A DNA stretch of 64,000 nucleotides from Symbiodinium natans (GCA_905221605.1 CAJNDS010002621.1:124001-188000), one strand, 5' to 3'. Counted from the first letter of the stretch, positions 42,091-51,942 are shown. Notes: generated from the letters alone by a model not told the origin. Made by a program: numbers and translations.

Positions 42091-42311
42091 TACGGGGGGA
42101 ACCCGAAGGGGGACGAGAAACCGAAAAGTCAACCCCAACAGAATCCCTTGATTTCCCTGGATCAACCACACAACAAACCCAAACCACAGGGCACTCACCT
42201 TTTACTACCAGGCACATGGCCCAGTCTTGAGCCATAAAATGATTTCCGGGTTTATTAACCCTTTCAACTTCCAACACTAACTTCTTTCTACAATACCAGT
42301 TGCAGCTCCGC
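42091..42311 (-). repeat. 3' LTR (221 bp)
   Basis: Runs from TACGGGGGGAACCC to GCAGCTCCGC on +. It is base-for-base the same as 50582-50802. It lacks the usual TG...CA ends. On - it contains CATTTTATGGCTCAAG, which resembles the end of the dinoflagellate spliced leader. Confidence 0.95.
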
Positions 42312-42682
42312 ACTCCCCCTGTCCTAGGATTTCCTAGGACACATTGGAGGTGCAGATTCTTTGGCCAAAAACTGCCATTAGGGCAGTAGCCTGCTGCTTG
42401 ACATGCACAATATGGTTTAACGTCTACCAGGACGAAATTATAGCTCATTGGCCAAATCCACTAACCATAGAGAATCTTTTCACCATGATCCTCTCATCAC
42501 TGAAGACTCCTTGGCCTTCTTCACCACAAACCGTGGTCTTCGCTACGCGAAAAGCTACTGACTTCTACTATCAGGGATTTCCATACCCTTAATAGTAACC
42601 ACCACATTTGTCAGCACATTGGCTGTTCCAGCGCACCTGTCTCCAGAAAGAGAAAAACCATCCCTTCATCCATACCATCCAA

Positions 42683-45421
42683 TCACTTCTTTTTCCGATT
42701 GTTGGCAATCTTGAGGTGAAGTTGCAGCAGAATATACTCCAGGTCTGAAACTGTAAGAACAGGATCCTGTACGCCCCTTTGAATCGAGGATACCAGTCCT
42801 TCTCTTTTCGCGTCCTCAATCGCTTGGCAAGGTTGACCCAGCTCTGCACTCACAGCTGCCGACGCTTGCTCATCCACATCAGGAGGACGATCCTTTTCTT
42901 CAGGACCTTTCACCACCACCACTTCTGCCTTTTTGGGACTCTGACTTTTCTCCTTCTTCTTCGCCTTTCCACCGACGATTGACTTTGCGCGCATTCTCGA
43001 GGCTTTTTCACCTGCAGAAACCGCCGCATTGGTTGATGATCCACTCTTCTCAATGGCCGCCGGCATCTTCTTCGGCTTTGGAACCAGGAGGGTATAAGGA
43101 TCTTCGATAACCACAGGTTTCCTCTTCTTTTTAACCTTTTTTGCCTCCTCCTCAACGATAACTTCCGTCTCAGAAGTCTCAACCACCTCCTTCTCGGCAG
43201 GAATATCTTTGCTGGACTCCCTTTCCAGGGACCTCTTCTTGCCCCTTTTGGGATCTTTTTCTTCTTCCAAGTTGGCTCGCTCGAACCATATCCTCAGGTC
43301 ATTGACCCATTCTTCCACCTCCTCGAGCGAAACGTCATACGACTTCACTACTTCGTGAAGTTCCAGCACGGACAACATCTCCTCGGTCCACGAAACCCAT
43401 TCTCTATCCATCTGGTCAGCGTCTCCCTTGAACTTCAGGAGTTTGAACAGTGGGTCCGCTTCTGCTCGAGCCAAGTCTGGTTTACCATTCGAAAGAATTG
43501 AAATCGCTTCCATCAACAGCTCCGACATTTTGGTGTCATCGTCATAGGTCATGGAATACTCCTCACCATCATCGAACTGTTCAGGAGAGATCTCCTTTTC
43601 TCCACCATTTGCACCAGAACTTCTCCTTGGACCATCCCTTGGGGGCGTCCTTGGAGACCTTGGCCTCTGTTCATCCAGCGGAACACCATGCTCGAAGACA
43701 CACCTGTCACCATAACGACACTTCCCAGACCGAGCAAACTGGATGCACCTCACACCAGTTGCATCATGCGAGAACGCACAATCCTTTCCAGCGAAACAGT
43801 CTCTCCCTGCCACATAGTATTTGCACCAATATGAATGTAGCACCACATCATCTTCTGAATGGATGAATTTACAGTCTTCACCAAATTTGCAGCGATCTTT
43901 CCCTTTGCTGAACCAATAGCAGAAGCCTTTCTTCCTCTTCTCCAAGCGCTCTGCCTCATACCGGTCCATAGGGCGATTGTGCTCTACATGAACATTGCCA
44001 TGTACCTGGGGACTGCTCCCTTCACCCGGCGTGCTATCAGTAGTTGGTGCTTGGAGTACAGCTGGAAACCCTGGCCTTGGTCCTACCACCTTCATGATTG
44101 GTTTCCCGCCAACTCCTGAGCCATGCTGAGACGATCCAAAAACATTGAACTTCTTCATGAGGGCTTTCCTAGTGCCGATCTTCTGCACCCTGTTGATTGG
44201 ACGTTTCATTGTTCCAACCTTGCATCCAGACACGTTCAAACGACACAACCTCCTATACCCAGCTCTAGATCCCTTTTTCCAAAGAGCCATAAGAATTTTA
44301 GAGGTAGTAACGTTCTCCACCTCTACCTTTTCCAACGATCCCTCACCTCCCGGAACAGACCCCTCCAGCCCATCCATATCTGAAGACCTTTCCATCTTTT
44401 TTGACACCACTTCGTCGAGGTAGTCTTCAGAAATCCAGGGTAAGTTCCTCTTAGAGGAAGGATTGTCACCATTGTTTGGTCCTTCACCAGGATAACCTTT
44501 TGTGCTGTCAAAGATCTTCCCAGTAGTGCGGTCCTGCGTAGAGAAGTTGGAAGCAACACGAGAGTACACTGACCACAAGAAAATCCTTGTGCCCGCCAGT
44601 CTTGACGACCCACTGGATGTCTCCTCTTCTGGAGAGACTTCTGGCGCTTTGCCATCCCTTCCAGTGTCACCAAGTGTCTCACCTCCAACATCTTCAATGG
44701 GAATAAGGGATTCATTGTTCCCTTGATCTAGTACCGCATCTTGTTGATCGGGAATCTCCAGCACCATTCCTGTAGGGTCCACTTCTTCATCAGCATCGTC
44801 GTCCATTCTTCTCCAGAGAACTTCCAATTGATCAGCGCAAGTCACTGCCTGGAGGAACTCCATCATTTGGTCCCTCCCGTGCTGCCAGAGAAACTCAGAA
44901 TTCACCACTGTTCCTTGGCCACCAAGTTTAAGGAATGGAGCGACCAGATTGGCTACCCTTGCCATAAGTTCCACATGAACTTCCATGCCTGGACTGCGAC
45001 TCCAATCATAGGCTATTGCCTCCATAGCAGTTCCAAACTTTCCAGTATCCCTGAATTCCTTTTCCAGGCCAGGGGAAAGCAGTGCACCCATCACCGAAAG
45101 AGGATAATTTCCCACCACCGGCAAGCACGGATTGTCATGGAACGAATGATGCAAATCACAATAATATCCTTGATCTCTCCTTTCAAAAAGGAGTCTCCCA
45201 GTATTCAACTGGGCGTTCAGTTCATCCACTTGAACCATTTCAGCACATATTCTCTGTGCTGTGTACGCCATTGCTGGCCAGATGGAACGATCGGTCAGAC
45301 CACGACGCATAACCCAATCAGTTGTTGGCGACTGAATCAGCGTCCTTGGATCATACACCAGAACTACCATCGCACCGTCACCCATTGACTGATCAGCATC
45401 GTCCTCCAGTGCCGGGGGCTC
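42683..45421 (-). CDS. Third reading frame of the element: protein with three CCCH zinc fingers
   Basis: The frame is open from 45421 down to TGA at 42683 (first ATG at 45385; 900 residues from there). Residues about 480-570 hold three CCCH fingers of the C-x8/9-C-x5-C-x3-H type: CYWFSKGKDRCKFGEDCKF with His, CKYYVAGRDCFAGKDCAFSH and CIQFARSGKCRYGDRCVFEH. The N-terminal 200 residues (from MVVLVYDPRTLIQSP) look folded but match no family known to me. The C-terminal 300 are charged, with Lys/Glu-rich tracts (KKVKKKRKP). In this family CCCH fingers bind RNA. The frame is -1 relative to the preceding one, with the shift window at 45367-45421 over GAGAGCCCCCGG. The upstream frame stops at 45364, so a ribosomal shift or a single-base error must join them. 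Confidence 0.75.
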   Translation of the reverse strand, partial: EPPALEDDADQSMGDGAMVVLVYDPRTLIQSPTTDWVMRRGLTDRSIWPAMAYTAQRICAEMVQVDELNAQLNTGRLLFERRDQGYYCDLHHSFHDNPCLPVVGNYPLSVMGALLSPGLEKEFRDTGKFGTAMEAIAYDWSRSPGMEVHVELMARVANLVAPFLKLGGQGTVVNSEFLWQHGRDQMMEFLQAVTCADQLEVLWRRMDDDADEEVDPTGMVLEIPDQQDAVLDQGNNESLIPIEDVGGETLGDTGRDGKAPEVSPEEETSSGSSRLAGTRIFLWSVYSRVASNFSTQDRTTGKIFDSTKGYPGEGPNNGDNPSSKRNLPWISEDYLDEVVSKKMERSSDMDGLEGSVPGGEGSLEKVEVENVTTSKILMALWKKGSRAGYRRLCRLNVSGCKVGTMKRPINRVQKIGTRKALMKKFNVFGSSQHGSGVGGKPIMKVVGPRPGFPAVLQAPTTDSTPGEGSSPQVHGNVHVEHNRPMDRYEAERLEKRKKGFCYWFSKGKDRCKFGEDCKFIHSEDDVVLHSYWCKYYVAGRDCFAGKDCAFSHDATGVRCIQFARSGKCRYGDRCVFEHGVPLDEQRPRSPRTPPRDGPRRSSGANGGEKEISPEQFDDGEEYSMTYDDDTKMSELLMEAISILSNGKPDLARAEADPLFKLLKFKGDADQMDREWVSWTEEMLSVLELHEVVKSYDVSLEEVEEWVNDLRIWFERANLEEEKDPKRGKKRSLERESSKDIPAEKEVVETSETEVIVEEEAKKVKKKRKPVVIEDPYTLLVPKPKKMPAAIEKSGSSTNAAVSAGEKASRMRAKSIVGGKAKKKEKSQSPKKAEVVVVKGPEEKDRPPDVDEQASAAVSAELGQPCQAIEDAKREGLVSSIQRGVQDPVLTVSDLEYILLQLHLKIANNRKKK

Positions 45422-48400
45422 TCATCCTGTTCGCTTGCACCCTCGGATGACATGCTAATAACCAAATTTCGATCCATCTTATTGGACCCTTTTTGGCAGC
45501 CTCTTTGCCCGACCGGCAACTTGCCAACTGCCACCTTCCAATAAATCCGATTCAGAAGGCCTTTAACCAGCAATTGCTGAAGGTCACTCCTCACCAAACC
45601 ACCGTCCAAATTCTTCGCATCATCACCACGGAGATCATTGCTCCCACCTTCTCCTCCATTTTGGTCAGTCTCCTCGCCGGGAATTTGCACTGCTCCTTCC
45701 AGCGCCGTCTCCTGTCCAGCCACTTCATGCCCAGGAAGAACTTGAGCGCTTTCAGATCCATTCACCTGTCCAGCAACACCTTGCCCAGGTAAAACCTCAT
45801 CCGTGGAGCCCACCGCCAGCGAACCAACCATAACTGAGCCATCCCTTGCTCTTTTTTGAGACTGTTCAGTTCGACGAGAAGGTTGTGGTAGCGAAAAAAC
45901 TTGAGAAGTCACTTCTTGGCGGGTCTCCCCCCGCGACGCTTTGTCGCGTTCTTTGCCAAGGTGAACCGATTTTTTCTGCCCGGCATTGGGGCCGGAAGAA
46001 CCACCCATCGGAACATTGCCACGAATCGCAGTTCTCTGTGAATCCCTTTCTTGCAAAAGAATTTCCCGCATGCGGTGCACAGCATTGGTCTCTTCCTCGC
46101 TTGAATCGCTTGAGGAAGCGGCATAAGAAACCAAAGCCTCCGCCTGATCATCATCGTCCACCACATCTGCCCACGCTCTGCTGAACCGATACGACAACCC
46201 ACCACGAGGCTTCAGTTCCAGTGGTTTTGGTTTCTCCACCACTTCCGCCGGTTGCGCTCGTCGCTGTGAGCGAGAGCGTGGCACCTGTCGCACCTGTTTT
46301 TTGTCCAGCAAGGGCCTTCCCCTTTTCACAGGGTTTGATCTTGACCGATATTTTTTTGTTGGTGGATTCACCGGTGGCATTCCAACTCCCACCAACTTCA
46401 GCTTCTGTACACACAGCGGAGACCTCTGCGCAAGCGTCCAAGCGTCACGGTACTTGACCTTATCAAAAAGCTCCCGATAGGAGCCTCTCGGCATCGTTTT
46501 TGCACCGGAGTCTTCAGCTTCACGCACCTGAGTGAGGGTTCGCACCGCCGCTCTTCCAGTCCCTTTGTTCCCAGAAGATTGTTGTACTCGTACAGATGCA
46601 TCAGAAGGAACTGCCTTTTCCGGTCCTCCCGGTCGATATCGGACCTCACCCACCAATTGCAGAATTTTGCATGCGGTCACCTTGTTGATCCCTTTGTCAA
46701 CCAAATCTTCCACAAAGATGAACTCTTGCAAGTCCGACACATTGGTCACACCGAGGGTAATCATCACCTCACTTACATGAGGGGTATACACCCACAGGTG
46801 TTGGTTGCGAGCCATCCAATTTTCAATTGGCTCCTCTGGATTGTGAAGCTGAGTGCTAGTAGATGCAGCCACCGAATTCTTTTGTTCGTCAGCCTCTTCT
46901 TCATCCAGAATACCCTTTTCACCATCTTTTTGTGACACATTGGTCATCTGCAGCGCTTTTGGTGCTGAGGAGGACGAAGATTCTGCTCCCCCACTTACTG
47001 GTGGTTGAAAAGCGTTCCTATTAGGAATCTCCAATCCCTTTGCTCTTTGAAAGGACACATGGTTTGCCACATTCACCAAATGCTTCAACTGGGCCAGCCG
47101 GTCCTCAGACATCTCTTCGTGAGAATACTTGCAGCCAAATCGCACACGACATCTCCCTTTGAGATAGTAGTCGAAACAGCACTGGTGGAACCCCGCGTCC
47201 CTTATTGCCCTTCTGGAAGCATTGTCCCAAGATTTGCCAGGCTCCCAAGTCCCTTCCAATGCCACGTCATCGTCGTGGAGAAACCTGCACGCAGTCCCAT
47301 ATTTACAACCACTTTGGTTGTAATACAGACACAGCCGTTTCTTCGTTTCACCCAGCGTAGGCTCACCTTTTGATGTCCCTTTGCCATAGTTGTACTGGGC
47401 TCGGAAGGCCGAATCCTCCCGCTCCTGCTGCACCTCATCCACTGTACCTTCATCAGTTGGAGGGCCACCGATGTCCCCATCCTCGTCACCAGTTTTTTGG
47501 CTGTTCTTTGGCTCAGTTGGCTCTCCTTCAGGCCACCCTTCACCGTAGCGACGATGTTCATAGGAACACCCATCTCCATTTCGACACCTCCCTTGATTGA
47601 AGAACCTGCACAGCTTACTGTATCCAAGTGACACAGTTTTCGGAGTCGTGTGAGCCTTTTTGTACTGATCGGGATCCATATAGGTCTCTATCGGCCTGTT
47701 TTCCCTCTTGCTCATCTCCTCGACTGCACCGTCAAGCTCTTGCAGAAATCGCTTGGTGTCCAACCACAGCTCGTTCCAAAGCTCATCTTTTCCCTTGCTC
47801 AGCAACATTGCCACCGCTTCACCCACAACTGGTCCACTAAATCTTCTTTTCTTGCGTGCCAGTTCGTAGAGCGCGTCGTGGTACTGCTTCCGAGAAAAAG
47901 TGGTTGTTTCTTCCACACCGACACGTTCTTTCTCCTCAGGCTTCCAACCATCACTTAGCAAGATGTTGTATGCGCTCCGAGCCTCATTATTCAGGAATGC
48001 ATGATCTGCAATACACTCCACAATCACGTCCATTGAACGACTCAGCAACATCCCAGTGATTTTGCCCACATAGTCCTTATTAATTGTTTCATCTTCCAGG
48101 AGATTTCGACAGATCTTCTCTCCATAGAGCTGTTTCTGCTCCGCCTCCTCTTGTTCCCTCGAGGATGCCTTTGACTCGGCGAACCACTCACGAGACTGCG
48201 GTTCCTCTGACTTCCAGTCCCATTGACCATCAGAACCTTTGTACCATTGACCAGTCTGCCATGAGCCTGTCCACCATGTACCCCAGCTGCTGTCCTTCCA
48301 TTTGCGCAGCTTTGAAGAGGAATCCTCCTCGTCCTCTTCCAAAACCAGAAAGGTGTCCAAGATTATGGTACCATCATCTTCCACTCGTTTCACTGTTCCA

Positions 48401-49608
48401 TTGACAGTATCACCAAATTGGAACTGATGTACATTGTTCCCTTCTGCAGGAATCAATACATTTAGATCACCATAGTCCAAAAAAGCTCCATACCCATTGA
48501 TGCAGCGCACTAAACCAGTGATCTTATCTCCCTCTTCATAGCAATGTGTCCCAGGTGATTCCAAGGCTCCCGCTCGGGGCACTTTCTTTGCATGCTCTTC
48601 AGAAACCATCTCTGTATCATCGGCTCCTGGCGCATCCTTTGTCTTCACCTTTGGGTCACACTGCTCGTCCTGTTCCACGAGTCCCACAAGCTCATCTTTT
48701 TTGTGCTCTTGGATTTCAGGACTTCCCTTTTTCTCTGCCAAAGGCTTTGCCTCATCTGCTTCAGTTCGCTCGGTGTCGACTTCCGGTGAACTTCCAGACG
48801 GCAACGCTTCTCCCTTCATGGGAGTGGACCCTTCATTGGTGTCCTTTGTCACACCTTCTGCAGCAGGCAAATTTTCTTCCGCTGCAGGGCGATTGAGTTG
48901 ATCATCCACGGCAGGCACACTTTCTTCCACCGCAGGCTCCTTTGGTTCCATGGTTTCCAAAGGAGAATTGCCACCATCATTGACCACAGCTGCCTCATTG
49001 GCTCCGGTGTAGTCCTTGTCATTTCGTTCCTCGCGGCTAACTTCAGGTTGCACCAGTGCGTCCACCTGTGAACCTCCATCATCAGCTGCTGCGGAGACCT
49101 GCGCCCCATTGTTGCAGTCGCCCGTGGAACGTACCACCATATGCACCTCAACCCGTGCCTCATTCGCACTCCAGGTACTATCTGGCGCATCGACCCGCGC
49201 TTCATTGGCGCTCCAGGCCTCATCTTTCTTATCAACCGTGTCTCCAGCAGTTTCAGAAGTTTCCTTTTCCCTTTGAATGGCAGATTTCTCGGCACCAAAC
49301 GAAGAGACCTCCTCAGTCGTAATGCACAACTTTTTCTCTTCGTCATCCAAATCTCCAGGGCCATCTTCCTGAACGACAGGCACCACATCCACCACTCGCT
49401 CTTCTGTAGCCGACACAATTCCGATCTCCACATTGGGCATTTTTTCTTCTGGACCCACCGATTCCACCGCTGCCACACCCTCAGAAAGCATCCCCATTTC
49501 TTCCCGATCCAGATGTTGAGCTTCAGCGATGTCTGCTCGGTTTCCAGAAATCCCCTCTTCATCAGGAGAACCCGAGGTCGGGGCGTCACCACCACCCCTA
49601 TAGGACCG
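45367..49608 (-). CDS. Second reading frame of the element: S1-like domain plus three CCCH fingers
   Basis: The frame is open from 49608 to the stop at 45364 (first ATG 49497; 1377 residues from there). Residues 1-310 are acidic and disordered, with a repeated SANEARV block. Residues about 320-385 form an S1-type RNA-binding barrel: GDKITGLVRCINGYGAFLDY, then GDTVNGTVKRVEDDGTIILD. A Trp/Gly-rich stretch follows (WGTWWTGSWQTGQWYKG). Three CCCH fingers lie near residues 627, 717 and 770 (CRFFNQGRCRNGDGCSYEH; CLYYNQSGCKYGTACRFLH; CFDYYLKGRCRVRFGCKYSH). A helical segment near 885-950 (VSDLQEFIFVEDLVDKGINK) could be a SAM-like fold. The Arg/Lys-rich remainder suggests RNA binding. It is intronless, unlike host genes. 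Function is inferred from domains only: RNA packaging or an RNA-binding Gag-like role. Confidence 0.75.
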
Positions 49609-50516
49609 CTATCCCCGATAGTAGAGGAAAAATCCTTTTCACTTACACTATTTACACCGCTGTTCACACTTTCCATGCTACCCTGCTGTGCCCTAGAAGA
49701 CTCAGTAGATGATGGAGACGAGGTAGCACCCAGCGTTGGCTCATCTTCCACAGGGACAATGCCCATTCCAACACCTGGCCCCTCGCTATTTCCAGCCATT
49801 CCAGTCTTCTTAGGCAACACCCATCGGGTATCACCAGTGTCCAAGCAGTAAAAATATTCTCTCCCATCCTCGTGAAAATGGCGTTCCCATGTCTTCCCAT
49901 CGCAGTCGACGATTGGAAGGTCAGCAGCCTGAGACGCTTTGCCTCCACCACCAGCGTATAAGTCCTCGTCTGACTCTTGCTGTATTCTTGCTGCCTCCAA
50001 TTCCAGGATTTCTCCTTCGCTCATCACCATAGCAACAGGAACGACTCCTTCTGCGTCCCCAACCACGAGGATACTGCTTTTTGTCGCAGCAACAGGCGCA
50101 GTTTCTTCCACTTCACCTGTCAACAGATCACCACTTTCAGCCGCGAAACTCACCTTGTTGCGAGCTCGCTTGGAAACAGGGATAACATCCCCAACCAGTT
50201 CTGTCTGGCACCCTTGCTCCACCATCTTTGACGTAGAGGAGCTTGTTGTTGGCGCTCCCGTTGATTCAGCAGATTCCGCAGCTCGAAGAAGATGCCCATG
50301 TTTGCTCAGAAGGCGCAGCAAAACTGCTTCCATCTGGTCTTCCAGTCCTTCCACCACCGGCTTCTCTTCGCCACGCATACCACCAACATCAACCAGAGCT
50401 TCCTCATTGGGAACGACTTTTTCACCCGTTGCAGACCTTTTGACACCACCATCACCTTGGTCGCCCACATTGGAGCTTGATGATGCCACCCCAGTCCGTA
50501 ACCAGTTGGTCGCCAT
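49609..50516 (-). CDS. First reading frame of the element: WW-domain protein
   Basis: ATG at 50516 in good context (gaagccATGGCG), 65 bases inside the 5' LTR. About the first 300 residues are real in this frame. Residues about 199-236 form a WW domain: KTWERHFHEDGREYFYCLDT, then GDTRWVLPKK, with the two Trp and the aromatic trio in place. WW domains bind proline-rich peptides. The N-terminus is acidic and Ser-rich, with a predicted helix (QMEAVLLRLLSKHGHLLRAA). The frame nominally runs to 48849, but beyond about 49590 its residues look like an out-of-frame shadow, while the next frame begins to look coding. The -1 shift therefore lies between 49500 and 49608, near ATAGGGGTGGTGG. The three frames could make one product of about 2600 residues. 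Confidence 0.7.
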
Positions 50517-50581
50517 GGCTTCAAGCTTCCACCCTAAAGCCGAAACACAAACCGCAGGGAACCTAATTTGGGCTCATAACC

Positions 50582-50802
50582 TACGGGGGGAACCCGAAGG
50601 GGGACGAGAAACCGAAAAGTCAACCCCAACAGAATCCCTTGATTTCCCTGGATCAACCACACAACAAACCCAAACCACAGGGCACTCACCTTTTACTACC
50701 AGGCACATGGCCCAGTCTTGAGCCATAAAATGATTTCCGGGTTTATTAACCCTTTCAACTTCCAACACTAACTTCTTTCTACAATACCAGTTGCAGCTCC
50801 GC
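50582..50802 (-). repeat. 5' LTR (221 bp)
   Basis: Identical to 42091-42311. For the - strand element this is the upstream copy, so it should hold the promoter. The - strand AAAGGTGAGTGCCC gives a possible splice donor (GTGAGT) inside the LTR. The primer-site-like GGTTATGAGCCCA follows directly at 50581-50569. Confidence 0.95.
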
Positions 50803-51000
50803 TATAGGGTTTAGGGTTTAGGGTTTGAGAGTTCAGGATATAGATGGCGGCGGTATCTGCCACTCCCCCTGGAATCTGCTATTCCTGACAGGCTACCATG
50901 ATGAAGCTAGCCAACCCTCAGGGCCTGCGTGCCTACATTAAGTAGAAGGGATTTAGGGTTTAGGGTTTAGGGTTTAGGGTTTAGGGTTTAGGGTTTAGGG
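50803..51000. repeat. Right copy of 198-bp flanking duplication
   Basis: Identical to 41893-42090. It carries a second copy of the host last exon (50892-50945; ATMMKLANPQGLRAYIK, TAG) with its acceptor. Beyond it the TTTAGGG array continues for three more units, then unique DNA. Confidence 0.95.
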
Positions 51001-51034
51001 TTTAGGGTTTAGGGTTTAGGGTTTGGGGGCCCTA

Positions 51035-51132
51035 CTTAGAGGTGCATGGCACTTAACAACCAATTGTAACTGTTTATAAAAGTGGGTTATAAGTACAGTT
51101 ATTATTGGTTAATAGGTACCATGAACTTCCCA
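51035..51132. mobile_element. Hairpin element, TGGAGGTTCATGG family
   Basis: CTTAGAGGTGCATGGCACTT pairs with GGTACCATGAACTTCCCAG. Shorter than relatives at 22330, 37336 and 61056. Confidence 0.7.
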
Positions 51133-51184
51133 GTAAGCCCTGAATCCCTCAACCCCCAAGTCACTAAAAAGAACACCTTGCAAG

Positions 51185-51768
51185 GCCCCAGTCGCCGGTG
51201 CTGTCACGCGAACTTGGGCTCCCTTTCCAGTAAGGGTGTAAACCCCTTTAAGCCTCAGTTAGGGTGTAGGGTTTAGGGTTTAGGGTTTAGGGTTTAGGGT
51301 TCAGGGTTTAGGGTTTAGGGTTTTAGGGTTTGGGGTTTAGGGTTCAAGGTTGTGCATGCTATGCGAATCGAATGTGCAAGGCAGGGTTGAGAGTACCGAC
51401 ACGCGACGCTGTGCCACTACACCCTAAACCCTAAACCTAAACCCTAAACCCTAAACCCTAAATCCTACCTGAGGCTTAAAGGATCCCTACTGCCAGCCCC
51501 TGACCTCCAAGGGTAGTTGCATGTTCCCTGAGTATGGGCCCTTCGAAGGCTACCACTTGTGTCGCCCTTAGATGACCCTGTACAAATTAAGGGTTTAGGG
51601 TTTAGGGTTTAGGGTTTAGGGTTTAGGGTTTAGGGTTTAGGGTTTAGGGTTTAGAAGGAATAATACATCAGAACCACTTTTCAGGAGGTCATAGCTCCAC
51701 CACCAAACCTCGGAACGTTCGAAGCCATGGTTCTCAGGAACGAGCTGCAGGTCAACAGCCGGTCGTGA
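51185..51768 (+). CDS. Last exons of an unidentified gene
   Basis: Exon 51185-51229 (after ccttgcaag; APVAGAVTRTWAPFP; donor GTAAGG), an exon from 51497 (after ctactgccag; PLTSKGSCMFPEYGPFEGYH; its end is unsettled, with TAG in frame at 51569) and last exon 51685-51768 (after acttttcag; EVIAPPPNLGTFEAMVLRNE, then LQVNSRS and TGA). The first two agree in phase 0, and the last is also phase 0. The last exon is convincing. Its end and 3' flank are partly repeated 130 bases downstream. Confidence 0.5.
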
Positions 51769-51942
51769 ACCGTGTGACAGGTTGCGGATTCCTAGCTGGC
51801 GCCAGGGGTCCAACCAGGCATACCACTGCGATCAGTGTCTTGGGATCGGGGAAAAAGGAGCTGCGAGTTTAAACAATCAGGTCAACAGCGGGTCGTGAAC
51901 CGTGCTCTTTTGATAGGTTGCGGATGCCTAGCTCGCGCCTAG
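51747..51942. repeat. Duplicated exon end and 3' flank
   Basis: 51747-51803 (GCAGGTCAACAGCCGGTCGT onward) is repeated with a few changes and a small insertion at 51880-51942, ending AGCTCGCGCC. About 77 unrelated bases lie between. The stop codon (GTCGTGA) is included in both copies. Confidence 0.75.

Larger units (their letters stand above)
42091..50802 (-). mobile_element. 8.7-kb LTR element carrying WW, S1 and CCCH-finger proteins, no pol seen
   Basis: The element is bounded by identical 221-bp direct repeats and flanked by identical 198-bp duplications. Coding strand is -. Just inside the 5' LTR (right end) the - strand reads GGTTATGAGCCCA, one base off GGTTATGGGCCCA, the complement of the initiator tRNA-Met anticodon arm, which Drosophila copia uses as primer site. 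Just before the 3' LTR (42312-42325) lies a purine tract, AGGACAGGGGGAG. The interior is one long intronless coding region in three frames (42683-50516). No reverse transcriptase, integrase, RNase H or protease motif was recognised in it. It is therefore probably a non-autonomous LTR retrotransposon, perhaps moved by copia enzymes. Identical LTRs suggest a recent insertion. The host DNA around it is intron- and repeat-rich, quite unlike this block. Confidence 0.8.

Noticed and set aside
44741-45388. Long + strand frames inside the LTR element (for example 215 and 260 codons)
   Set aside because: They are antisense shadows of the - strand coding frames and lack domain features.
48849-49500. 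C-terminal part of the 555-codon frame of the element
   Set aside because: Trp/Arg/Leu-rich nonsense composition; the overlapping second frame is clearly the coding one.
42683-50516. Reverse transcriptase or integrase in the LTR element
   Set aside because: No YVDD-type, DDE or HHCC motif was seen in any of the three coding frames; only profile searches could exclude divergent forms.
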